A stretch of 64,000 nucleotides of DNA from Gemmatimonadota bacterium. GTDB lineage: Bacteria > Latescibacterota > UBA2968 > UBA8231. Each line of letters starts with the position of its first letter. Position 1 is the stretch's first letter. Location: the NCBI GenBank assembly GCA_018660835.1, contig JABJJN010000089.1, positions 1-64,000 of the forward strand. The letters run 5' to 3'. Under the pieces are notes generated by a model, which worked only from the letters and a program-made list of their open reading frames with translations, did no database searches and was not told where the DNA came from. Below are positions 1 through 8,598 of this stretch, one piece after another. The position numbers and the translations under genes were made by a program.

Positions 1-701
1 TAACACAACGCACCGGTCCGCACGCCGTCTTCAGGATCGGTGAGGCGTCGCCGCACTTTCCGACCGGCGCGCTCGCCGGTGGCCACCATGCCCTGTACCG
101 AAGCGGCCGAGATCTGCGCCAGCAGAGGCTCTTGCTCCCACAGCGGATCGGTGGATCCTTCCTCGAAGAAGCCACGACGCTGGCATAGGCGCACCACGCG
201 TTTGGCCGTGGTCTCGACGATGGTGCGTACATCATCATCGGTCAGCGGCGGGGCCGGGACAAAAAAGGGCAGACCGTCATCTCCCCGCACGTACACACCG
301 TCGAGCAGAAGCACATGCATATGGGGATTCAAATTGATCGATGAGCCGAATCTCTGCACGAAGGTGACCGAGCCACAGCGACCACCCAGGTAGCCTTGGG
401 CCCTGGCCTGGCGTCGATACCAGCCCTGCACGACGCGCCCCATGCAGCTGGGGCAGAAGCCTCTTTTCTTGCACGAGAAGGCAACGACGCGGCTCTCACC
501 GCACTCCTCACATCGCACCCGCAGGAACCCGTGCGCCAAGACGCCGCACTCCAAGTACGCTCGCAACTCGTGCTCGACATACCGGGGGAGCTGCCGGTCG
601 GTGGCCCGCAACTGAGCCAGGAACGTCTCCAGCTGACCGGACATCGCCCTGTACAGGGGCTCGGTTTCGGGCGTGCGGCGGCGGTAGGCGATGGAAGGCA
701 T
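1..701 (-). pseudogene. IS91-family (HUH, Y2-type) transposase, internally deleted, runs off left edge
   Basis: Read on the minus strand from ATG at 701, an open frame of 233 codons continues past base 1. Residues 64-86 hold a zinc-binding cluster (C64, C67, C77, C83, C86), as in IS91/IS801-type transposases. Residues 115-137 hold the HUH-like core (FVQRFGSS, then H127 and H129 in PHMHV, then LDGVYV). In the family some 60-70 residues normally separate the zinc cluster from the stretch like YRRRARAQG. Here that stretch follows almost directly (about residues 92-103), so an in-frame internal deletion is likely. The catalytic tyrosines would lie beyond the window. The family identity is confident. 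That the copy is inactive is inferred from the deletion. Confidence 0.8.
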
Positions 702-814
702 GCCGTGCCGCGCTGCAAGTCGCGCGCCAAAGATGTCTCAGGAGCATTTCTTCGAAGACCACAGGTCTTACGAGTTGATGTCGAACCATATACGTGTCAG
801 CAGGGTGACAAGAC

Positions 815-1011
815 CTGCTCGCCTCGTCGGCGCAGCCCAATCGAGGGTTGCATTCACGCCGACAGATTCCACGCCCTACATAGACAGACCCAGAGACCCG
901 GGCAGTTTCGGGGCTCGACAACCAGATGAGCGACTCCCAAACACCACGCCCCCTCCAAGCCCCCCGGCGTGAGCAACCTCGAGATTTGGGCGCAGCCGCC
1001 GAGGCGAGCAG
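815..1011. repeat. MITE-like element, copy A (about 197 bp)
   Basis: The left end (815-846) and right end (977-1011) are imperfect terminal inverted repeats: reading inward, both begin CTGCTCGCCTCG and both end GAGG. The interior matches copy C at 20899-21096 over its whole length and the decayed copy B near 12904-13020. No protein could be supported inside it. The right end is followed by a C-run. No clear target-site duplication is visible. It fills most of the 343-bp gap between the transposase remnant and the symporter gene; nothing else was recognised in that gap. Confidence 0.75.
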
Positions 1012-1044
1012 CCCCCCCATCCCATGGAGCACGATATCGGCTTT

Positions 1045-3498
1045 TCACTGTGTCACTCCCTCTGAACTGTCGATTCGCGTATAGACGGTGAGCCCCTTCA
1101 AGTCCCCACGACGACCGGGCAGCACCAGACTGGCCAGATAGCCGACGATAATACAGGTCCCCACGGAGATGATCCCATACAACATGAAATGCAGCGGTGT
1201 GTACGCCTTGACCAGCACCGTAACGACCACACTCGTGATGGCGCCCAGGATAGCGCCCGTATCGTGGGCACGGCGCGTCAGCATGCCCAGTGCATAGACA
1301 CCGGCGAAGCCACCACCCAGCAGGGCGACTAACTGCATCCACAGATCGTAGAGCGACTTGATCTCCAGCGTCGCCATCAACAGAGCGACGACCGTGCCGA
1401 GAATACCGATGCCCGCTGTCAGCCAACGCGCCAGCTTCAGACAGGCGGCATCCGTCACCTGCGGCTTGAAGCGCTTGTAGAAGTCAGTCACCAGCACCGT
1501 CGCCGTGCTGCTCATGCTCGAATCGAGAGAGGACATGGAGGCGGCAAAGAGCCCGGCAATGACGAGCCCCGTGACACCCGGTGGCATGCTCTGCACGATG
1601 AACAGGGGCAAGGTGTGGATGTTGTCCATCGTCGGACTCAGGCTTGCCGGATTGTCTCGGAAGTGGGCAAACATGGCGCTGCCCAGCAGATGAAAGAGGA
1701 TCGTGCCCGGCACCACGATGAGGGCCAGCACGATCGCTGCATTCCGGGCCGACCTCGGATCCGGTGTCGACAGGACGCGCTGTACCATCACCTGATCGTT
1801 GGGAAATGTGGTCAGTTGCAGCAGACTGCTGAGCGCGAAGATCCAGAAGACGGGAATCGTGAGATCCCACCCCCACAAGAACCCATCGAGCTTACCGTAT
1901 TCCTCACTACTGGCGACGAAGGCGCCCCAGTTGCCATCAAGACTGAAGATGATGATGCCCAGCGCCAGCATCCCCCCACCAATGAGGACGACACACTGCA
2001 GCACGTCCGTCCAGATCACCGCTTCAATCCCACCCATGGCGGTGTAGACCGTGGCCAGCACGCCCATGAGCGCGACGGAGACCAACACATTCAGACCCGT
2101 GACCGCAGACAGGGCCATCGCCGGCAGCAGCAGAATGACACTCATGCGTCCGCCGACCTGGAAGGCGACACACAGAACGCTGCCCATGAGACGCACGGAG
2201 AGACTGAACCGGCGCTCGAGATACTCATAGGTACTGGTCAGATCCAGAGATCGAATCAGGGGAATGATGATGAAGGCCGCCGGCAGCCAGACAATTGGGC
2301 TCCACAGCGAGCCAAAGCCATAGACCTGGTTCGTCACATAGGTCTTGGTCGGGATCGCCATGAAACTGATCGCACTCGTACCCGTCGCATACAGACTGAT
2401 ACCGGCCGCCCACCAGGGGATCCGGCGCCCGCCGAGGAAAAAGCCAGCACTGGTGCCATCACCGTGGGCGAAGTAGGCACCGATCCCCAGCAGCACGACC
2501 AGGTAGAAACCGATCGCTGTATAGTCGAGCCAATGTAGTGCCGCCGGCGTGGAATCGATCTGAATCCGGCGGATCGTATCTCCCGCGGTATCCGCCACAG
2601 CCACGCCGCCCTGCCAGGCGGCGTAACGTGCTCCTTTTTCAGCACCTGCCCAGGTCCCTTTCGAAACCCACGTGTCCGTGATCGTGTGGTAGACGAGCAG
2701 GTCTGGCGACGATTGCCCAGCGCCCGTCGTCAGCACGCAGATGTGCGACTGCCCCGTCGCCAATGGTATGGCATCACTCAGATCGGCGGGCGCCGCAGCG
2801 ATCTGCACCCAACCCCGGGTGATCGTGCCATCGAAGGGTTTGGCGCGATAGCTCCAGTTCTGCTCAGATGAGTCGCCTGTGCCACCCATCAGATAGATCG
2901 CCCCCGCCCGCGCGACGAGCATCGGTTGCAGACGCGGCGACGGATTCGGCTCCAGCGATTGCCAGCCGGTCTCCGGGGCCGACAGATCCAACGCCAGCAG
3001 GGCCCCGTCCGGTCGCGCATCCACCGCGGGACGCCCACCGGTGACATACAGAATCCCATCGAGCACGGCCGCTGCCGCCTCGAGGCGAGGCGTGGGCAAT
3101 TCGGGTAACGGCTCCTGCAGCAGAGCCGCACCATCCCAGCGCAACCGCATCACACGCGTCGTCGGCCCCGACCGATCTACGCCACCAAGACAGATCATGC
3201 CATCAGCCGTCGTCGCCGTCACACCGTGAGCGATCGGCACCTCCAGCCGCGAGGTCTGCCAGCGGGCTCCATCAGCCGCAAGGACCGACACGTGCGCCGA
3301 GAGCCCTTCTTCACTTTCGCCACCAGCAACGATGAGTACCTCACCGTCAGAACCGACGAAGGCACCCTCCACCGGCGCTGCCAGGGTTGGCAGGGATTGG
3401 ATGTTGACGGACACCTCGGCAACCGCTGCAGTCGCGCTGATGCCCAATCCTAGCAACAGGACCTGGAAGAGGCACCAGGCATTCAATCGAGTACCCAT
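1045..3498 (-). CDS. Kelch-domain / sodium:solute symporter fusion protein
   Basis: An 817-aa protein with a signal peptide (about residues 1-27, ending AVA). A kelch-type beta-propeller follows at about 30-320, with repeated GG blades such as LIVAGG, LGGVD, YVTGGR and LMGGT. A sodium:solute symporter (SSSF) domain runs from about 324 to 800, beginning DYTAIGFYLVVLLGIG and containing the family stretch GGRRIPWWAAGIS, with about 13 membrane helices. Related kelch propellers act as sialic-acid mutarotases, and SSSF members include sialic-acid importers, so the propeller may process the sugar that the carrier takes up. Transcribed last in a three-gene operon with no gap to the upstream gene. The fusion is seen directly; the substrate is inferred. 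Confidence 0.85.
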   Translation of the reverse strand: MGTRLNAWCLFQVLLLGLGISATAAVAEVSVNIQSLPTLAAPVEGAFVGSDGEVLIVAGGESEEGLSAHVSVLAADGARWQTSRLEVPIAHGVTATTADGMICLGGVDRSGPTTRVMRLRWDGAALLQEPLPELPTPRLEAAAAVLDGILYVTGGRPAVDARPDGALLALDLSAPETGWQSLEPNPSPRLQPMLVARAGAIYLMGGTGDSSEQNWSYRAKPFDGTITRGWVQIAAAPADLSDAIPLATGQSHICVLTTGAGQSSPDLLVYHTITDTWVSKGTWAGAEKGARYAAWQGGVAVADTAGDTIRRIQIDSTPAALHWLDYTAIGFYLVVLLGIGAYFAHGDGTSAGFFLGGRRIPWWAAGISLYATGTSAISFMAIPTKTYVTNQVYGFGSLWSPIVWLPAAFIIIPLIRSLDLTSTYEYLERRFSLSVRLMGSVLCVAFQVGGRMSVILLLPAMALSAVTGLNVLVSVALMGVLATVYTAMGGIEAVIWTDVLQCVVLIGGGMLALGIIIFSLDGNWGAFVASSEEYGKLDGFLWGWDLTIPVFWIFALSSLLQLTTFPNDQVMVQRVLSTPDPRSARNAAIVLALIVVPGTILFHLLGSAMFAHFRDNPASLSPTMDNIHTLPLFIVQSMPPGVTGLVIAGLFAASMSSLDSSMSSTATVLVTDFYKRFKPQVTDAACLKLARWLTAGIGILGTVVALLMATLEIKSLYDLWMQLVALLGGGFAGVYALGMLTRRAHDTGAILGAITSVVVTVLVKAYTPLHFMLYGIISVGTCIIVGYLASLVLPGRRGDLKGLTVYTRIDSSEGVTQ

Positions 3499-5493
3499 CT
3501 ATAAGTCTCCCGAGGCCAGCGCCTGCCACCCCAGCGCCTCCATGTCTTCGTCCACGTTCGTTGTGTGCGCCAGTACCAGACTCAGGTCCATGTCGTACTG
3601 GGTGCCAGCGGCGATCGTGTCGTTGCCGGATGTCAGACTCAGATGATTGTCCAACCAGGAGCCACAAAGGGCGTATTCCAGTGTGGCGCCTGGAATCGCT
3701 TGCGGCCGACTCAGGGCGAGGATGCTGCCCTTCGAGCCACCGTAGAGGGCGACAAACAATTTGCCCTCATACTGCTGGAAGATCTTCCCCGACTGCAGTC
3801 GTGAGGCACCCCCCGCCCGGTGATCGATCAGCATGCGTTGCCCGTCCTCGGCCAGCACCAGCACCCGGTCGCTGGACCATCCTTCCGGATTGCGCTGCTC
3901 TTCAGGGAAGAAGTTGCAGTACTGCACCTCCCCCAGATCCCAGGTCTCGAGCGCTGTAAAGCGGCACCTCAGGTCCAGGCGCAGACGATCCGGCAGAAAA
4001 GGGATCGTCACGTCGATCTCGGACCGGGCCGTAGCCGCTGGATTCTGCGCCACAACGCGGAAGGCAACCGCCTCTGGCCCGTTGTCGATCAGATCGATGG
4101 AAATCGGTTGGTTGAGGCAGTGGTGGGCTGAGCGGGCGTTGGCCTTGAACCAGTACAGGGGCAACCGCGCCATGAGGGGGTCCGCCGCCCCCGGAATCCG
4201 CAAGTCTCGCATCTTCAGATCACGCAGACACAAGGCGCCGAGACTGCCGTGCGACTGAGCCGTCGAGTACAGCAACAGATTCTGCCGCTCGTCCCAGCGC
4301 TGCGACGCGATCCAGATCCCCGGCGCCGACGCCAGTTCGACAGCCACTTCCTGATCTGCTGCCAATGACACCGTCGTCAGCGCCTCCTCAGGCAGTCGGT
4401 CCCCGTCGGTCAGGATCGGTCCATGCCGGTCGTCAGGGCGCAGCAGATTCGGACCATTCGGATCGTCAGCCACACCGCCATCGGTGAGCGCCAGCGCCAC
4501 GGCCGGATCGTCGCCGCTAACACGTACAGCCATCTGGCTGCGCTCGCGCCGGAAGTTCAACCGCACCTGTCGTTCTTCGGCATCTGCAGCAAAACGAACC
4601 CGCACGTTAGCTGCAGTCTGGCGGATCACCGTCGTGCCTTCCATGGGGTTGTAATACAGGACCTTGCCCCCCTCCACGGTCGGCCACAGGGGCTGCTGAA
4701 AGGAGCGCACTTTGCGGTCCAGCGTTTCGTCGTCGCCGGCACCCAGGATCGCCAGCAAGCCCTGAAAGCCCTCCATCGACTGCCGTGGCTGCTGATGGTC
4801 CTCCACCCAGGCCGCCTGCAGGACAGGTCCGTCTGCCAGTCGCACCGATGACCACCCGGGTGTGCCACCCCACTGGTCGAAGTACGGACCCCAGTAGCGG
4901 TAGAACGGTGGCGCGCCATTCTTCACCGGTTCCCAAGCGGCACTCGCGTCTGCCGGCACCGGTTGATCCACCCCAACCGGGTGCGCCCACAGTTCCCCAT
5001 TGCCGTAGCAGCAGGCCTCCACACGCAAGCCACTGTCGTGCACCAGCCGATGGCCGGGACCGTTGCCGGTGCGCCAACCGTCGGCGAAGGCGAACTGAGC
5101 GCCTGCGGCGACGAGCGCTCCACCTCGGCCTGGATGCACGAGGCGCAGCATCGTGTTGAGATATACCGACCCATCGGCCCAGGCCCAGGTCTCCTGCATG
5201 GCATCGCCGAGATGGTTGCCATCGGCATCCCACAGTCGCTGCACCGCACGCAGCACCAGCCGGTGGGGACCCGCCTCCACCGGAATCAAACGCGGATCGG
5301 CATCGGCAGCCGTATGCAGGTCCGCCTGCTGCAGTCGGGCGTGCGTTGAGAATTGGCCGATCTCGACAGGGTCACCGTCAACGACCTGGGCAACGGTGAG
5401 CCGGCCTCCCTCGTGTCGATCCCAGGACAGTATCAGAGCCCCGATCCGCCCGATCAGGTATCTACCCTCCCGCGAAAACAATCCCATCTGCAT
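3499..5493 (-). CDS. Uncharacterised 664-aa protein in glycan operon
   Basis: I do not recognise this family. The 664-residue product lacks a signal peptide and membrane helices, so it is probably cytoplasmic. It is rich in Trp, Asp and Gly and reads as mostly beta-strand, with a Trp-rich stretch (YRYWGPYFDQWGG) near residues 196-208. It could be a carbohydrate-active or carbohydrate-binding beta-rich enzyme. It lies between a sialidase-fold gene (20 bp upstream) and the kelch-symporter gene (starting directly at its stop), so a role in the same glycan pathway is likely by context only. Confidence 0.6.
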   Translation of the reverse strand: MQMGLFSREGRYLIGRIGALILSWDRHEGGRLTVAQVVDGDPVEIGQFSTHARLQQADLHTAADADPRLIPVEAGPHRLVLRAVQRLWDADGNHLGDAMQETWAWADGSVYLNTMLRLVHPGRGGALVAAGAQFAFADGWRTGNGPGHRLVHDSGLRVEACCYGNGELWAHPVGVDQPVPADASAAWEPVKNGAPPFYRYWGPYFDQWGGTPGWSSVRLADGPVLQAAWVEDHQQPRQSMEGFQGLLAILGAGDDETLDRKVRSFQQPLWPTVEGGKVLYYNPMEGTTVIRQTAANVRVRFAADAEERQVRLNFRRERSQMAVRVSGDDPAVALALTDGGVADDPNGPNLLRPDDRHGPILTDGDRLPEEALTTVSLAADQEVAVELASAPGIWIASQRWDERQNLLLYSTAQSHGSLGALCLRDLKMRDLRIPGAADPLMARLPLYWFKANARSAHHCLNQPISIDLIDNGPEAVAFRVVAQNPAATARSEIDVTIPFLPDRLRLDLRCRFTALETWDLGEVQYCNFFPEEQRNPEGWSSDRVLVLAEDGQRMLIDHRAGGASRLQSGKIFQQYEGKLFVALYGGSKGSILALSRPQAIPGATLEYALCGSWLDNHLSLTSGNDTIAAGTQYDMDLSLVLAHTTNVDEDMEALGWQALASGDL

Positions 5494-5513
5494 GGGTCAA
5501 CTACCCTCCGTTG

Positions 5514-6797
5514 TCAGTTGGATGCACCGCACGTTGATCTGTCCGGATCGATCGAATTCAGTAGAGGATCGGGGAGATGTTTGCCGAGCAGGTAGTATTT
5601 CCGATCCGGATACCACAGCGTGCGACGGCCCTGCCAATGCGTCAGACTGGGATAGGTGCCGATCTCAGCCGTGCCCTTGGGGCCGATGGTGACACCATCG
5701 GTGTCGAGCAGTTGATGGGGCGGCCCAAAACGGATCGGTTGGTGGGCGACGGCGTCGAAACGTCCGACGGCGATGTAGGTCGGATTGCGCAGGAAGTTGG
5801 ACTGATTGGTGGGCCAGGTCTCGCGGAATTGATCGTAGTCACCTTTGCGTCCGTCGTTGTTGTGGTACACCAACAGGAACCGATCGTCGTCGATCCGGAA
5901 GAGCGGACAGGGTGACATCGGGTGGGGGATTGGAGCGCCCTGTGCATCGAGTAGTGCCTCGGGGGCACGCCAGGTCTCCCCGTCGTCATCGGAAACGCTG
6001 TACCAGATGTGGCCGGTCATCGTGCGCATGATGCAGAAGAGACCGCCGCCGGGCATCAGGACGGTGGCAGGCTCTTGGGCGACGGAGATGTCCGGATGCA
6101 GCGTGTCGACGACTTCGAGTCCTTCGCAGTCCTCTGGTAACCAGGTGATGGCGAGATCCTCGGGTGCAGGATCGTCGTCGATGTTCTCAAATCGCATAAA
6201 GGCACTGCGACTGTCCTGGTCAACCCAGTTGGGGTAGGTGTGTTCGAGGCGCGACTGACTCGTGCATTGGGTGTATCCGGCGATAGGTCTGCCCTGTCGA
6301 TCTCGAATCGGCAACTGCCACACAATCCAATTCCGCGGGATGGTTTCGTCCGCATGGTCGAAGCGATTGCGGGCCATGGGAATATCCACCGGTTCCGACC
6401 AGTTCCTGCCCGCATCATCAGAGATGATACAACCCATCGCGCCGGAGCCCTGCCGATTGTTATCGATGACAGGTGTTTCCCGCGTGAAGAAGACGTAGAT
6501 GCGACCCGATTTGGTGACGATGGGAAACCCCCAACTGGCCTGCATGTCGTCACTCTGGGGGCGTGCACCGGCAACGCGCTTGGGCTCCGACCAGCCATCA
6601 CCATCCGCGCTGCGAGAGAGCATGAGACGATTGTCACCGCGCCCCTCGCAGGAGCTCTGCGTCCAAAGGGCGAGCAGGCCATTGTCTGGTGCTTCAAAGA
6701 CGAGGAAATGCTCGTTGTCCTCGTCTCCCGTGCCGCGAGGAATGTAGACGACAACGTCCGGTTCGCTGCGTTGCCACTCGTTCTTCTGATCTGACAC
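5514..6797 (-). CDS. Sialidase-fold (BNR/Asp-box) glycoside hydrolase-like protein
   Basis: A 427-aa protein with at least three Asp-box-like motifs of the six-bladed sialidase propeller: SADGDGWSEP, SDDAGRNWSEP and SDDDGETWRAP. Spacing and length fit exo-alpha-sialidase-like proteins. No signal peptide is visible, which suggests a cytoplasmic role or a non-classical location. It is the first gene of a minus-strand operon with an unknown protein and a kelch-symporter fusion, which strengthens a glycan-catabolic role. True sialidase activity is not shown: the catalytic Arg triad, Tyr/Glu pair and Asp could not be assigned by eye. Confidence 0.75.
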   Translation of the reverse strand: MSDQKNEWQRSEPDVVVYIPRGTGDEDNEHFLVFEAPDNGLLALWTQSSCEGRGDNRLMLSRSADGDGWSEPKRVAGARPQSDDMQASWGFPIVTKSGRIYVFFTRETPVIDNNRQGSGAMGCIISDDAGRNWSEPVDIPMARNRFDHADETIPRNWIVWQLPIRDRQGRPIAGYTQCTSQSRLEHTYPNWVDQDSRSAFMRFENIDDDPAPEDLAITWLPEDCEGLEVVDTLHPDISVAQEPATVLMPGGGLFCIMRTMTGHIWYSVSDDDGETWRAPEALLDAQGAPIPHPMSPCPLFRIDDDRFLLVYHNNDGRKGDYDQFRETWPTNQSNFLRNPTYIAVGRFDAVAHQPIRFGPPHQLLDTDGVTIGPKGTAEIGTYPSLTHWQGRRTLWYPDRKYYLLGKHLPDPLLNSIDPDRSTCGASN

Positions 6798-6984
6798 GAT
6801 TGAGGTCTCTCTTCAGGTGATTGGCGATCTGCCGTCTGATATGCTACAGGCATGGCAGAAGAAGGGCCTCCATCGCGGCGAGTCAATCTCTCAGGTGGTC
6901 CATCAGGCAATCCTCAGTATGGAACGGGTCCCGAGAGAGTGACCAGGGCAGCGAGCGGGTCCCCGATTCCTGTCACGGCACCTG

Positions 6985-7054
6985 GAGCCGAATCACCACC
7001 TACCCACTGCCCCCGGCCGGGCGACAGCCTCGATCCATATTTTCGTTTGAGCTA
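6985..7054. repeat. Short dispersed repeat, second family (copy 1)
   Basis: About 70 bp, beginning GGAGCCGAATCACCACC and ending CGTTTGAGCTAC, matches 21120-21193 with scattered substitutions. In the other location it lies just outside the MITE-like copy C. Here it ends a few bases before the truncated isomerase-like fragment begins, so it marks a rearrangement junction. The rest of 6798-7060 shows no supportable gene. Confidence 0.65.
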
Positions 7055-7063
7055 CCTTCCGGC

Positions 7064-7379
7064 TCAGCTACTCGACCTCGATGGCGCCGAACAGTTCAAG
7101 TGGGTCTTCGAGACCCATGATCACTGGATTCAGTCGGCTGACTGCAAGCTGCCGCTTGATCGTATTGCATCACCCGAATTTAGTGCCCTGTGGGACATGG
7201 GTCACACGTCCCGCGTCGGTGGTGAGGATCCAGCCGACAGCCTAGCCGCGCTCGGCGACCGGGTCTGCTACGATGGGTACGTCATGTTTGAGCACGAGAA
7301 GCGCTGGCACGCCGAACTCGAAGAGCCGGAGGAGATCTTTCCGCTGTTCATGCAGTGGTTCAACGGGCTGGCGTTGTAG
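7064..7379 (+). pseudogene. Truncated, internally deleted duplicate of the 9952-10779 TIM-barrel gene
   Basis: From about 7064 the sequence encodes the C-terminal half of the gene at 9952-10779 (for example FKWVFETHDHWIQSADCK, WDMGHTSRVGGEDPADSL and MFEHEKRWHAELEEPEEIF). Between GDRV and GYVMFEHEK it lacks about 45 codons (roughly 135 bp, in frame) present in the intact copy. The N-terminal half is absent; upstream is a dispersed repeat. The similarity continues about 15 bp past the stop codon, so this is a DNA-level duplication rather than a paralogous domain. Confidence 0.85.
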
Positions 7380-7623
7380 TTCCTTGCGGCGCTACTTCAC
7401 ATCTCGTACTTCGACCTCATAGAAGCGGTCTATAAATGCTCCTCGATCCGCATACGGAGATTTTCTTCGATCTGCCCCAGCCGTGACGCTCGTCCACTCC
7501 GGCCGATCTGCTCCGGACTCTGAATGCGTTGCTACAGGGTCGTAGAAGCAAACTTTCACGAATCGTCGTGTGAGGGTATTCTCGTTCTGCCAGTTGCCTA
7601 TTCACGAATCTGGAGTGCCCAGG

Positions 7624-8394
7624 GTGAACAAGAACACACTGAAGCAGAAGCTGAACGACGGTAAGTCTGCGATCGGACCATTTGTAGGACTGCCCTCACC
7701 TGGAATGACCGAGACAATGGGTTGGATGGGATTCGATTTCGTCGTCATCGACTGCGAACACGGACCTATGGATTACGAAACTGCCGAGCACATGATTCGT
7801 GCCGCCGAGCTTTCAGGCACAACCGCGATCATGCGTATTGGACTGAACGAACAGCAACACATTCAGCGCTACATGGAAGCCGGAGCCGCTGGAGTGATGA
7901 TCCCGTTGATCAACAACGCAGCTGACGGCAAGAAAGTCGTCGATGCTGTGAAGTACCCTCCGATGGGCAAGCGGGGTGCCTTTGCAGGTCGAAATGCTCG
8001 ATTTGGTCTGCAAGACATGGCCGAGTACATCAAGGAAGCGAACGAAGAAACGTTCATTTCGCTTCAGATAGAGACCCTTGAAGGCATTGAAAATGCCGAC
8101 GCGATCATCGCCACAGAGAACGCCGACGCGATTTTCCTCGGACCTGGCGATCTTTCGGTGAACTTCGGCATTCCAGGACAGACCATGAGCGATCAGGTCG
8201 TCGACTCGATTCGGGACCTGCACAAGCGAATCACAGCTGCCGGAAAGCACACAGGAACTCTCGGTGTGACAGTTGACCAGACGCTGTTCTGGCACGAGCG
8301 GGGCATCAAGTGGATCGTTAGCTCTGCACCTAAGTTCATGCAGGCTGGAGCCGCCGACTACCTTGCCGGCGTGAAAGGTCCGCTGGGACTCTAA
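7624..8394 (+). CDS. HpcH/HpaI-family aldolase (2-keto-3-deoxy acid aldolase-like)
   Basis: GTG start chosen at 7624, with GGAG about 9 bases upstream; an in-frame GTG at 7570 would give a longer, unlikely leader. The 256-aa product has the family signatures: VVIDCEHGPMDYET, the glycine-rich GAAGVMIPLINNA, a metal-binding Glu in SLQIETLEG, and the Asp in FLGPGDLSVNFG. These metal-dependent class II aldolases cleave 2-keto-3-deoxy sugar acids to pyruvate and an aldehyde. It sits alone between two pieces of rearranged DNA, and its codon choice looks less GC-biased than its neighbours, so it may have arrived with the rearrangement. Confidence 0.85.
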   Translation: MNKNTLKQKLNDGKSAIGPFVGLPSPGMTETMGWMGFDFVVIDCEHGPMDYETAEHMIRAAELSGTTAIMRIGLNEQQHIQRYMEAGAAGVMIPLINNAADGKKVVDAVKYPPMGKRGAFAGRNARFGLQDMAEYIKEANEETFISLQIETLEGIENADAIIATENADAIFLGPGDLSVNFGIPGQTMSDQVVDSIRDLHKRITAAGKHTGTLGVTVDQTLFWHERGIKWIVSSAPKFMQAGAADYLAGVKGPLGL

Positions 8395-8598
8395 TGTTCT
8401 ATGTCCCTGCCCCTGTGGTGGACCATTCGCCAAGACGGGTCATGAAGTGAGGAAGGTCGGGTGATCGTCATTCAGGATGGTCGGAAGTCACCCACAATGA
8501 CCCACGCTGGATCGACCTGAACGAACTCTCATGACTCTCGTGGTTCCATGCCCGACGGTAGTGCTCTAGGGTGACATTGCCTGCTCGCTGCGACGGCG

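Noticed and set aside
1615-2538. 307-codon plus-strand open frame
   Set aside because: It lies entirely antisense to the symporter domain, has no recognisable domains and reflects the GC-rich complement.
7391-7440. Possible minus-strand gene end (FIDRFYEVEVRDVK then stop)
   Set aside because: It resembles a protein C-terminus, but no longer homologous frame continues upstream, so it cannot be supported.
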